Shown: positions 44,356 to 51,882, numbered from the stretch's first letter. The stretch: 64,000 bases of DNA from Bacteroidales bacterium (GCA_017504965.1 JAFVQD010000011.1:62001-126000); one strand, 5' to 3'. Notes: a model not told the origin generated them from the letters alone. Program-made: numbers and translations.

Positions 44356-44637
44356 GACAATGGTGCCGCCTGTGAAATAGTGTCAGATTCTCGGGCTCAA
44401 TCGTGCCTGAAAAATGAGATAAAGCCCAAAAATCGACAACTTTTCCCCGCTGGAAAGAAATTTGCAGTGCTCCTCTTCGTAGGTATGGGGGGATATCGGT
44501 TCTTGGACAACATTTTCTCCCTGACTAGATGGGATTACTTCGCTGATTCTCCGTTTTCCCCACCTCCGCGGGCCATCATTCTCACTGCTTTTGGGAGCTT
44601 GCTACAATTAAAACTGTTATTACAAAACTATAATCCT
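44356..44637. other. Untranslated or degenerate stretch carrying flank-derived sequence
   Basis: No convincing gene starts here. The DNA is GC-richer than its surroundings. Near its end it contains an 18-bp segment, ACCTCCGCGGGCCATCAT (about 44566-44583), and a CACTGCTTTTGG piece that recur next to the tRNA-Arg gene at about 51911-51928 and 51987-51998. It looks like a deletion-bearing copy of the original sequence downstream of the YhhN-family gene, left by an earlier insertion. Confidence 0.5.
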
Positions 44638-45243
44638 ATGAACGATAATACTATTGACTATATTGACAAAGATGAGAAAATCATCGATGTTTGGGGAAGA
44701 CGCAATCCCAAGTTTGAAAAGCACTATGAGCAAAGCGTTATAAGGGTTCTTGCAGATTATGGTATTGGAGCATCGGAACATACTGATACTAAAGGTAAAA
44801 TACTTGGAGCCGGTTACGAGCCTTATATAATGGCTTTCTTTATCGGTTTATATGCTGACAAGAAGATTCCATTGATTGATGATTCGGAAGAGGTAAAGGG
44901 GTTAGGTCAGCAGCTAGATAAGTGGGGAAATCTTGACTCAAAGAAATTAAGGAAAGCTTATCCTAAATTGAGAGAGTACATCTTTATTTCGCTTGTTGCC
45001 AAAACGCCAATTGATTGGATAACTCTTGATAAAGGTGAAATCAAAGTGGCTGACGTGGTTACTCAGCTTATCAAGACTATGGAAGAATATGCAAACTACG
45101 GATTCTCTGTAATGGCTGATAAGTTAGAATCTAATAAGGGGTACTTCTTTTCAAAGCGTGCGTTTCTTGACATCTTCATGGAATTGACAGATAGAAATGC
45201 GAAAGTAGATGATGAAGATGATGAAGAAGTTGAGCCTTTATAG
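44638..45243 (+). CDS. Conserved-looking 201-aa protein of unknown function
   Basis: From ATG 44638 the product is 201 residues, soluble and slightly acidic, with a DDEDDEE-rich tail. N-terminal MNDNTIDYIDKDEKIIDVWG, a GAGYEPYIMAFFIGLYADKKIPL segment and FSVMADKLESNKGYFF are the most protein-like stretches. I do not recognise a family with confidence. A longer in-frame start at 44341 would translate flank-derived sequence and is rejected. It lies 282 bp past the second inverted-repeat promoter, its most likely promoter, and ends before a perfect 10-bp-stem terminator. Confidence 0.72.
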   Translation: MNDNTIDYIDKDEKIIDVWGRRNPKFEKHYEQSVIRVLADYGIGASEHTDTKGKILGAGYEPYIMAFFIGLYADKKIPLIDDSEEVKGLGQQLDKWGNLDSKKLRKAYPKLREYIFISLVAKTPIDWITLDKGEIKVADVVTQLIKTMEEYANYGFSVMADKLESNKGYFFSKRAFLDIFMELTDRNAKVDDEDDEEVEPL

Positions 45244-45260
45244 ATTACTTGTTATAATAC

Positions 45261-45298
45261 TAAGACTCCGTGTCCTCAAAAGTGGGTGCGGAGTCTTA
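45261..45298. terminator. Bidirectional terminator-like hairpin
   Basis: TAAGACTCCG (45261-45270) and CGGAGTCTTA (45289-45298) form a perfect 10-bp stem around an 18-nt loop. It separates the 201-aa gene (+) from the SinR-like gene (-). T-runs are short on both sides. Confidence 0.6.
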
Positions 45299-45327
45299 AT
45301 ATTATGTTAGTCAGAAAAGTATATTAC

Positions 45328-45600
45328 TTAGACATTGGATTTTAGCCAATCTATTAACTTATCATCCATTTTATATGTTGCCCATGCTGAGTCTGTTATG
45401 TTGATGACCATAATCTTACCTTCCCCTTCAATCGCTTCTGCTAATTCATCACGTACGCGTTTGGATGAACGAGATGTTTTTATGACCCAAGTACGAGCAA
45501 ATAATTTTGCCCAGTTAGGGTAAAGCTTTAAGCGTGTGCTTATTTTAGGATAGGATTCATCGGAATTATCTAATGTATATGTAACGAGATAAGTATTCAT
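45328..45600 (-). CDS. Cas2-like SinR-family protein
   Basis: The 90-residue protein has the ferredoxin-like pattern of the Cas2/VapD-type SinR family: MNTYLVTYTLDNSDE (beta 1 with the Asp-like position), YPKISTRLKLYPNWAKLFARTWVIKTSRSS, VRDELAEAI, and GKIMVINITDSAWATYKM. No CRISPR array, cas1 or other cas gene is in the window, so it is an orphan. It is encoded 4 bp overlapping (ATGA) with the upstream two-TM gene, making a two-gene unit. Confidence 0.75.
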   Translation of the reverse strand: MNTYLVTYTLDNSDESYPKISTRLKLYPNWAKLFARTWVIKTSRSSKRVRDELAEAIEGEGKIMVINITDSAWATYKMDDKLIDWLKSNV

Positions 45601-45860
45601 TCTTTTGATGCTTTAAAATAATAACCAACAATAAAACCAAGAGGGCCAGATAGTACTCCAGATACAGTTACTAGCATATCCTTATACTCATCAACTTTGA
45701 AACCATTACAGCATCCCAAAATAAATACGAGTAGTATAACTACAAAAAATGCTATAACATATATCATAGCAATTCTACTTCTAGTGTTTTCTTTAGGGTC
45801 GGAACTTCCCTTGGGTCCAATCTCTGGCTTATCCAAATCAGGCTTATCGTTATTTTTCAT
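45597..45860 (-). CDS. Small two-TM membrane protein paired with the Cas2-like gene
   Basis: From ATG 45860 the product is 87 residues. It has a hydrophilic N-terminus rich in Lys, Asp and Pro, a strong membrane segment (IAMIYVIAFFVVILLVFILG, about residues 31-50) and a second, weaker segment (MLVTVSGVLSGPLGFIVGYY). It overlaps the Cas2-like gene by 4 bp. A TATTTTTG box (45875-45882) lies 14 bp upstream. No family is recognised. Two-TM proteins next to a nuclease-like or nucleotide-binding partner are a recurrent theme in bacterial defence pairs; this is inference. Confidence 0.7.
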   Translation of the reverse strand: MKNNDKPDLDKPEIGPKGSSDPKENTRSRIAMIYVIAFFVVILLVFILGCCNGFKVDEYKDMLVTVSGVLSGPLGFIVGYYFKASKE

Positions 45861-45874
45861 ATACTTATTTTTTG

Positions 45875-45882
45875 CAAAAATA
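45875..45882 (-). promoter_or_regulatory. -7 promoter box of the two-TM/Cas2-like pair
   Basis: TATTTTTG on the minus strand, 14 bp before the ATG at 45860. The following 230 bp up to ptuA are AT-rich and non-coding. Confidence 0.5.
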
Positions 45883-46095
45883 GAAATTATTGTCAATATT
45901 AGTAGGGCAAAATGACGGTCGGGGCTGAATATGTTAGAAATAATGGATATTGATGGATACTTAATATGCCTTATATTATGCTAACAAAAACTTAGAAAAC
46001 TACTAATTTGCTGTATGTTGTCCTATACTGGATTCAATAATACGGAGATTAATGTAATATTAAACAGTAGTAATAGTAAGATCTTGCGTTCATGT

Positions 46096-46103
46096 TAAGT
46101 TTA
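46096..46103 (+). promoter_or_regulatory. Possible -7 box of the Septu-like operon
   Basis: TAAGTTTA matches seven of eight positions of TAnnTTTG and ends 8 nt before the ATG at 46112. The match is weak. Confidence 0.3.
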
Positions 46104-46111
46104 ATCGGATT

Positions 46112-47701
46112 ATGAGAATAAAGGATATATCATTTAAACATCATCGTGTTCTAGGTTCTACTACTATAGAACTAAGTTCTACTCGAAAAAGATCAGAAAG
46201 TAGAAAAGGTGTGGGTCATGATGATATGGATATAGCGATAGCTTCTTCGGAAAATAACACCTATACGTATTTAATTGGTGATAATGGTGTGGGTAAAACA
46301 GTATTATTCAAATCCATCGTGGACTATTCAAATTCTTTTATTTGGAATAAAAATTCTAATGTGGATCAATATTATAGTCTTATAGATGATGGGCAATTAG
46401 CTTTACGTAGGAACAGAGGGTTCAATGAGCTGTTTTATGACTTTAACATCTCGAACTTTATTGAGGCTAAGAACTTCCTTGAGAGACACAATATGTTTCT
46501 TGTTCATGTGAGTTCGGCAATTAATGAGGATGAAAGAGAGTTGTGTGGAGAATCAACGAGATACTTCAAAGTAAATTATGCAGATAGGTTGCAAACTAAA
46601 AGGATGCTGGTTAAAGCTATAAGGCAGAATTCGGAAGATGATTTGTCTTTGTTGTCAAAGCACTTGGGTAAGGAGAATGCTAAATGGGAACTTGCCATTT
46701 GTATTTCTTGTATAGCATGGAGTAAAGAACAGAAAATTATACCAATTACTGAAGGGTACACGATTTTTGACTTTTTTGCCTTATTTAGAGAATTGAATAA
46801 GCATGGCTATGTCGTTTCTAATATGGACAAATCTTATATGTCCGTATTGAAGCACTTACTTTCTACAAAATCTATTAAGGAGTATGTGTTATCTAGAGGA
46901 GAATCTGTATTTGACCTTTTGAAAAGTTTCGCTTTGTCTCCTTTCTATAAAAGTATAGAAGCGTTTGTGAAGTTAATGGGGTATAGCCAGTATGCCCTTG
47001 CCAATCATTTGCATCAAGCTTTTGGTCTATCCCTTGATTCAAGTGATGATATACCTCCAATAATTGATGATGTAAACATCAAACAATTATCTGATATTGA
47101 GTTTACTATGCTTCTGGCTTTGATGGAACTTAATATGTTAGACAGTGTTATAGAACATGACGGTGTCTTGATTGATCGAATGAGTTCAGGTGAACAAATG
47201 CTAATTAGATTATTTGGGATATTTGCTTGCTTGCCTAGTAATTTTGAAAGAGAGAATCTGCTTGTCTTATTTGATGAACCTGAAAATTCCCTTCATCCTA
47301 AATGGCAGCAATCTTTTCCGAATTTGTTTAAAACAATAGTTGAGATGGTATACAAAATTCGTTCATCTCATTTTATATTTGCGACCCACTCACCTCTTAT
47401 CGTGATGAAGTCGAAGATTGGTAATGATAATGCTTATGTGGTTAAGTTATATAAAGATGATGATGGTAATACAATGAGTGAGCAAGTTTCGGATATACAT
47501 AGTTATAGTGTCGAAGAACTTCTTATGGACGAGTTCTCGTTACAATATAGATCAGACCCGGTAGAGTCAAAATTAAAAGAGATTTTAGATTCGGAGAATG
47601 CAAGACGACTTGATGATAGGTCAGGGTGCATTGTGGACTATGATAGTTTAAGGTCTCAGATTGATGAATTATATAATCAAGTAATATATGATAAAGGATG
47701 A
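46112..47701 (+). CDS. ptuA: Septu-type AAA/ABC-like ATPase PtuA
   Basis: This 529-residue OLD/Rad50-like ATPase has Walker A LIGDNGVGKTVLF near residue 58, a long helical insertion, the signature-like MSSGEQMLIRLF, Walker B NLLVLFDEPENSLHP and the H-loop FATHSPLIV. In Septu defence systems an ATPase of this kind pairs with an HNH nuclease. Here the HNH gene follows with an ATGA overlap, which is the Septu arrangement. Codon use is AT-rich compared with the core genes. There is no reverse transcriptase in the neighbourhood, so a retron-associated form is excluded within the window. Confidence 0.85.
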   Translation: MRIKDISFKHHRVLGSTTIELSSTRKRSESRKGVGHDDMDIAIASSENNTYTYLIGDNGVGKTVLFKSIVDYSNSFIWNKNSNVDQYYSLIDDGQLALRRNRGFNELFYDFNISNFIEAKNFLERHNMFLVHVSSAINEDERELCGESTRYFKVNYADRLQTKRMLVKAIRQNSEDDLSLLSKHLGKENAKWELAICISCIAWSKEQKIIPITEGYTIFDFFALFRELNKHGYVVSNMDKSYMSVLKHLLSTKSIKEYVLSRGESVFDLLKSFALSPFYKSIEAFVKLMGYSQYALANHLHQAFGLSLDSSDDIPPIIDDVNIKQLSDIEFTMLLALMELNMLDSVIEHDGVLIDRMSSGEQMLIRLFGIFACLPSNFERENLLVLFDEPENSLHPKWQQSFPNLFKTIVEMVYKIRSSHFIFATHSPLIVMKSKIGNDNAYVVKLYKDDDGNTMSEQVSDIHSYSVEELLMDEFSLQYRSDPVESKLKEILDSENARRLDDRSGCIVDYDSLRSQIDELYNQVIYDKG

Positions 47702-48426
47702 GATATATTGATAAAGATTTTGATCAGGATATTGTAAGAGGTACAGATCTGTTGCTGTCTAAAGCTAAGTCTTATAATAGTGACCAGCAAGTTAGAGATA
47801 ATCTAAGAATTATATATTCTGGGTGTTGCGCCTATTGTGAGTCATCTTTTGAGGAAGGAGCATATTTTCAAATAGATCATTTCTATCCTAAAAGTATAAA
47901 GAAGTATCGACGATATGCTAAGGATATTAGAAATTTACATTATTCATGTCAGAGGTGTAATAATATTAAGGGAGCAAAATGCCATAAAGTACTATCACCA
48001 AACTGGTATTTGAATGGAACTCAATGGGAGTTGACTCGCAAGGAAAAGATAAATAATGAAATCTATTATGTCGGTCATTTACTATACTCTAGGAATTCGT
48101 CTGAAGATAGTCTAAATAGAGGGGAGAATACAATCTCGGTATTCAATCTTAATAATACTAATGCTGCAATAAGAAGCAACAGAAGCTATTTGGTAGAGAG
48201 CAGATTAAAAGTATGTAATAATGTACATTTACTCCTAAAGTCAATAACTGATTTGTTGATCAATTATAATAAATCTTCTAATTCAGTCATAGATATTCTA
48301 TTATCTCAAGTAATGTCAGCAATGCACCCGAATTCATGCTATTCTACTATGGTAATTCAAAATTATGGAGATATGTTGATGAAACTTTTGAAGACTTATA
48401 TTAAGCTAAGAACACCCTCGGTTTAA
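47698..48426 (+). CDS. ptuB: Septu-type HNH endonuclease PtuB
   Basis: The 242-residue protein has the HNH/TIGR02646-like core: CCAYCESSF (Cys pair), FQIDHFYPKS (the first catalytic His) and LHYSCQRCNNIKGAK (second Cys pair with Asn). Residues after about 150 are helical. In Septu, PtuB is the effector nuclease activated with PtuA on phage infection. The ATGA overlap with ptuA supports co-translation. A strong terminator follows 23 bp after the stop. Confidence 0.87.
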   Translation: MRYIDKDFDQDIVRGTDLLLSKAKSYNSDQQVRDNLRIIYSGCCAYCESSFEEGAYFQIDHFYPKSIKKYRRYAKDIRNLHYSCQRCNNIKGAKCHKVLSPNWYLNGTQWELTRKEKINNEIYYVGHLLYSRNSSEDSLNRGENTISVFNLNNTNAAIRSNRSYLVESRLKVCNNVHLLLKSITDLLINYNKSSNSVIDILLSQVMSAMHPNSCYSTMVIQNYGDMLMKLLKTYIKLRTPSV

Positions 48427-48449
48427 TAAATGTTTAACAAGTAAACCAA

Positions 48450-48481
48450 AATCGCCCTCCCAGATTCCTGAGAGGGCGATT
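48450..48481. terminator. Bidirectional terminator after ptuB
   Basis: AATCGCCCTC (48450-48459) pairs with GAGGGCGATT (48472-48481), with an inner CAG/CTG step. The ten-pair outer stem is perfect. It separates ptuB from the minus-strand genes. Confidence 0.7.
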
Positions 48482-48540
48482 AAAGTGAATCGGTTGGGAA
48501 CATCCACCCGTTGTTTCTCAACCAATTAGCAATTTGTGGG

Positions 48541-48711
48541 CTAATCACCCATATTATCTTCATATTTCAGTGTACTTGTAGGCTTGTATTTAACAGGTTG
48601 CCAACCTTGATCCAGGATACGATCATTATTACTATCCTCATCCTCTATTACATAATTTTTGCCATTACTCAAACTCTTGCGAATGCGTATTTTATTCTTT
48701 GCCTCTTCCAT
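48541..48711 (-). CDS. Small hypothetical protein
   Basis: From ATG 48711 the frame encodes 56 residues, hydrophilic, beginning MEEAKNKIRIRKSL and ending in TSTLKYEDNMGD. It has no membrane segment or cysteines. An upstream in-frame extension (to 48846) is possible but its sequence looks like random translation. The composition is protein-like, but no promoter box was found and no family is recognised. It could be an antitoxin-sized protein, which is a guess from size only. Confidence 0.4.
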   Translation of the reverse strand: MEEAKNKIRIRKSLSNGKNYVIEDEDSNNDRILDQGWQPVKYKPTSTLKYEDNMGD

Positions 48712-48939
48712 AGTTTCATTTTTTACTAAGGTAAAATTATTTATGAAAATTTGATTTTGGAAGAATACGGAAGTTAAGCATTGGGCAAAAGGTAAACTGC
48801 TCTCCCTCAAGAAAAATAATGTTATACTCTCGCCATCAATCCGCACAGTCTCGCAATACCGAAACTTAGGAATGTTCCTGCCAATACATATTCAGTTTTG
48901 ACGGTTTGCGGAATACATCTATAATTCGAGTTTGTTGTA

Positions 48940-49557
48940 CTACTCAAAAAGGATTTCAATCAATGATGCGTCATCATTTGAATCGGTTGGTAAATGGTTT
49001 TGTAGGTTACAGGTGTTTTGATAGTATCCATCAGTGCACAAGTAGATTGTATCGTCATCATTGATTGATATAGTTTCAACAGGTATCGGTTCTCTTAATC
49101 CTTTACCATTTATACAGCGAGTCAAGAGTGTTGAATTCTCATTGGCAACTACATGATCAGTCGTCAGAAGTACAAGTGCATCATTTTCTTTCTTATACAA
49201 TCTTACATTTCCTTGCCAAGCATAATGAACTGAATCTTTTCCAATCAAGGCAACGCATACAGCAGCACCCATTTTGCATCTTAACTCATGACATTTTTGA
49301 CGGATTAATTCATCTGCCATATCAAAAGCCTTACACAAAAGTTCCTTTGGCTCATACTTATGAAGGTTGGACGCAATAAAATCGGCTATGGCATGTGAAA
49401 CTATTTGTGCAGCTTGATTCCCATATGACAAGCCACCCATACCGTCTGCCAATATCGCCAATGAATACTCTTTAAACAAATCTTGACATAAAATGTAATC
49501 CTCGTTCGTCTTGCCTTTGCCAGCGATACTGAATGTATTAAACTTCTTCGTTTTCAT
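48940..49557 (-). CDS. PP2C-type serine/threonine phosphatase, third gene of an AbiE-like operon
   Basis: The 205-residue protein has a compact PP2C fold: FSIAGKGKTNEDYILC (the D/E metal motif near residue 20), LAILADGMGGLSYG (DGMGG), GAAVCVALI, IYLCTDGYYQ and the final DDASLIEI. All the metal-binding acidic motifs are present, so it is probably catalytic. At about 205 residues it is short for PP2C (usually 240 or more). It overlaps the nucleotidyltransferase gene by 20 bp and is distal in the operon. A phosphatase attached to an AbiE-like pair is unusual. No kinase gene is nearby. Confidence 0.85.
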   Translation of the reverse strand: MKTKKFNTFSIAGKGKTNEDYILCQDLFKEYSLAILADGMGGLSYGNQAAQIVSHAIADFIASNLHKYEPKELLCKAFDMADELIRQKCHELRCKMGAAVCVALIGKDSVHYAWQGNVRLYKKENDALVLLTTDHVVANENSTLLTRCINGKGLREPIPVETISINDDDTIYLCTDGYYQNTCNLQNHLPTDSNDDASLIEILFE

Positions 49558-50395
49558 CCTCTATACCCTTTTGGAAAACATCAACTATCGTCTGCCAAGT
49601 ATCTCTTACAGTTTCATACTTTAAGCCGTATGAGTTCTCAATCATTTGATTGATAAGTCTGCTTTCTTCTTCTTTGGCAAGTTCTCCCTCGATAATCTCT
49701 TTGTAATAGCAGAGTTGTTCTTTATTCAACAATGCCACTATGTCATAGGCTAACCAATAGCCGCCTACAATGTAATCATCAAAGTTTTCCCAGTCATATA
49801 CTTCTTGATGAATTTCTCTTTCAAGGTTTGCCAAAAAGTAGTTTGAAAATATGAATGACATATCTTCCGCATCCTTGCTTGTCTTCGTATTTCTATCGAG
49901 CCAAGCATTGAACTTCAGTAGGAGCAAACCGTGCAGTGAAGCAATCTTAACCTTAAAATCGTCATCAATGCTGACCGTAATGGCTTCAGACAACACTTCA
50001 TCAAAGCCCTTTACAGACATCGCTATTTCCTCCTCAGGTGGCCAATAGATTTTATCATCTTCCTTGGCAACTACACCATATGGTACAATATCAATTTCGT
50101 ATTCTCCATAATAGAATCGTTGCTGCATATCACTTGACTTTTCAAAACCGTCAGCGATAAGACTTTGTTTCACTTGCTCGAAAGTTTCCCAATCGGGTAT
50201 TGCAATGGCAATATCCAAGTCTCTGGTTCTTCGCTTTGACTCTGTGTCAAGTAGTTGCTGTATGACGATATCTCGTGCAGTTGCTCCAATCACGTAAAAC
50301 TCTTTATCCATCTTGCTGAAACTATCAGTAAGTTTTCGCAACAGTTCCACCAATAATGGATTACCAATCTTTTCACTCGAAATCGTTAAGTCCAT
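49538..50395 (-). CDS. AbiEii-like nucleotidyltransferase
   Basis: This 285-residue protein has the polymerase-beta-like nucleotidyltransferase signature: FYVIGATARDIVIQQ, then RTRDLDIAIAIPDWETF (the two catalytic Asp) and YEIDIVPYG (third Asp), with a helical C-terminal half. In AbiE systems the nucleotidyltransferase AbiEii is the toxin and AbiEi the antitoxin. It overlaps the upstream AbiEi-like gene by 23 bp and the downstream phosphatase by 20 bp, a very compressed operon. The exact toxin subfamily (AbiEii or MenT-like) cannot be fixed by eye. Confidence 0.8.
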   Translation of the reverse strand: MDLTISSEKIGNPLLVELLRKLTDSFSKMDKEFYVIGATARDIVIQQLLDTESKRRTRDLDIAIAIPDWETFEQVKQSLIADGFEKSSDMQQRFYYGEYEIDIVPYGVVAKEDDKIYWPPEEEIAMSVKGFDEVLSEAITVSIDDDFKVKIASLHGLLLLKFNAWLDRNTKTSKDAEDMSFIFSNYFLANLEREIHQEVYDWENFDDYIVGGYWLAYDIVALLNKEQLCYYKEIIEGELAKEEESRLINQMIENSYGLKYETVRDTWQTIVDVFQKGIEDENEEV

Positions 50396-51395
50396 ATTTT
50401 ATCAATCTATTCGCTGCTTCTAAGCAACGGCTGTTACCACTACCCATTAGATCTGCATAAACAAGAATGAGAGGTGCAAGATGATCCTCTGTTTCCCATT
50501 TCCAGAACTTCTGATAAACCTTTATCTCTCCATTAACATCTTGCTTGACAAAGCCTGTCTTCATTAGATATGCTGTAGGCACATCAGTATATATGTCAAA
50601 TGCTTCTGGTTCTAAATAGTTGTCAATTATATTAGCAGCACTCTCACCGCCCCAATACATTCCTTCTGGCAATTCCATTGCAAGCCATTTAATTCTTTGT
50701 TCATTAGTGCGGAATGCCAAACGTCCCATTAATAGTTTTGGTTTCAACACCTGATTGTAACTTTCTATCCAAAGGTCAAGCAGAGCCTTTCGATTCTTTA
50801 AGATTCTGCCCTTATCGGTTACAAGAATGAAATTTCGTGCAACTAATTCATCAATCACATTTTTTACCGTTCCAAGAGCAACTCCTGTATTTTCTTGAAT
50901 TTCTCGGTATGCTTTATTGACATTATTCTTATCCTGCAAAAGATAAAATATCACTTTAATTCCTGCATCCTGAAAAATGGGATATACCTTTTCATTGGCA
51001 AACACATTTTTTTCACCCTTGTTGGTAAGATGAAAAACAGGAATATTACCGTTCATATATCTTATATAGCAATTACCGGCACAATCCAATATGTTTAATC
51101 CTAATTCGACAAGTTTGTCGAACATATTAGGATTAATATACTTTGCTACCAATAGCACTGGCCTTTTTTCGGTAGCCATATACTTTTGCAAACGATTTAC
51201 AATTGTATTGATATTGGTTGCTGTAATATTACCCTTAATTTCACAAAGGAAATCAACATTCATAATCTTAACAAGAGCATCAAAATTGCCATATGCTCCA
51301 TCTTCTTTATGAATGACAACATTATCAGGTAAAGCAAACTTTTCCTTCAATGCTTCCAATGCTAAATTCAGTGTTTCACGTTCTATCAGTAACAT
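50373..51395 (-). CDS. AbiEi-family transcriptional regulator/antitoxin-like protein
   Basis: From ATG 51395 (MLLIERETLNLALEALKEKF) the product is 340 residues. The earlier in-frame start at 51452 would include the operator palindrome and is rejected. The N-terminal third carries a PD-(D/E)XK-like or endonuclease-like core (VDFLCEIKGNITATNINTIV), and the middle has a winged helix (YREIQENTGVALGTVKNVIDELVARNFILV) as in AbiEi-type type IV antitoxins. The C-terminus (NIIDNYLEPEAFDIYTDVPTAYLMK) matches the AbiEi_2 style. It probably represses its own operon through palindromes at 51415-51433 and 51492-51510. Confidence 0.8.
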   Translation of the reverse strand: MLLIERETLNLALEALKEKFALPDNVVIHKEDGAYGNFDALVKIMNVDFLCEIKGNITATNINTIVNRLQKYMATEKRPVLLVAKYINPNMFDKLVELGLNILDCAGNCYIRYMNGNIPVFHLTNKGEKNVFANEKVYPIFQDAGIKVIFYLLQDKNNVNKAYREIQENTGVALGTVKNVIDELVARNFILVTDKGRILKNRKALLDLWIESYNQVLKPKLLMGRLAFRTNEQRIKWLAMELPEGMYWGGESAANIIDNYLEPEAFDIYTDVPTAYLMKTGFVKQDVNGEIKVYQKFWKWETEDHLAPLILVYADLMGSGNSRCLEAANRLIKYGLNDFE

Positions 51396-51414
51396 CTTGT
51401 TCAAAATTAATGCT

Positions 51415-51433
51415 TGTTCAATCGTATTGAACA
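51415..51433. promoter_or_regulatory. Palindromic operator 1 of the AbiE-like operon
   Basis: TGTTCAAT-N3-ATTGAACA is a perfect 8-bp inverted repeat. It lies 20 bp upstream of the AbiEi ATG (51395) and just downstream of the likely -7 box. Confidence 0.75.
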
Positions 51434-51436
51434 GTG

Positions 51437-51466
51437 CGAAGGTAATGAACAAAAAACAAACTACAA
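51437..51466 (-). promoter_or_regulatory. Promoter of the AbiE-like operon
   Basis: On the minus strand TTG (51464-51466) is followed after 19 bp by TACCTTCG (51437-51444), a one-mismatch -7 box. It lies between the two palindromic operators. Confidence 0.5.
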
Positions 51467-51491
51467 AAGAATTTGTTCAATAAATACCATT

Positions 51492-51510
51492 TGTTCAATC
51501 AGATTGAACA
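51492..51510. promoter_or_regulatory. Palindromic operator 2 of the AbiE-like operon
   Basis: A second perfect TGTTCAAT-N3-ATTGAACA. The centres are 77 bp apart. An isolated half-site TGTTCAAT is at 51474-51481 and a TGTTCAAA near 51399-51406. Confidence 0.75.
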
Positions 51511-51653
51511 TTATTTATATATTCTTTCACCGTTATGAACAATAACAAGAACTATTTGTGTCTGTTCTGCTGATGCACTTCTTAATTAAAATCTTGTGGG
51601 CTGAGAACTAAAATTGTGGGCTGTTTACACCTTTTCAGACTCGTAAGGTGATA

Positions 51654-51882
51654 ATCTGTGGGATGTTCCTTATGGCATTGCTCCAGAGGAGCTCCCTCTA
51701 TGCTTTGGGTGCAGCGATGTTTGTCATCTCGGATCTGGTGCTGTCGTGGAATCTTTTTGTCGAGCCGGTCGATGGTGCCGGAGTGACTATAATGGTTACC
51801 TATTATCTCGCGCAGTGGCTCATCTTCGTTCGTGCCACTCCATACGAAGTGGCACATCCGGTGAGGCTACTGAGGTTTTAGC
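51654..51882 (+). pseudogene. Truncated right copy of the YhhN-family gene (3' end only)
   Basis: This is the second copy of the 229-bp direct repeat. It encodes the last 75 residues of the YhhN-family protein (SDLVLSWN to the stop) without a start or the first two thirds. Two mismatches separate it from the left copy; one lies in GCGGCG versus GCAGCG. The sequence after it continues into the ancestral-looking downstream flank and the tRNA-Arg gene. Confidence 0.88.

Noticed and set aside
44341-44637. Extended N-terminus for the 201-aa protein
   Set aside because: It would begin at TTG within the operator arm and translate DNA shared with the non-coding flank near the tRNA.
45328-45600. Cas2-like gene as evidence of a CRISPR-Cas system
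   Set aside because: No repeat array, cas1 or effector gene is in the window; the SinR family occurs independently of CRISPR.
46112-48426. PtuA/PtuB as part of a retron
   Set aside because: No reverse transcriptase or msr/msd-like structured RNA is adjacent.
48534-51623. Nine-base motif TTGTGGGCT at 48534, 51594 and 51614 as an insertion signature
   Set aside because: Too short to stand out from chance in 9 kb and lacks a consistent position relative to genes.
42697-51653. Island as an integrative conjugative element or transposon
   Set aside because: No integrase, transposase, relaxase or conjugation gene is visible; the flanking repeat is a gene fragment, not a short target duplication.
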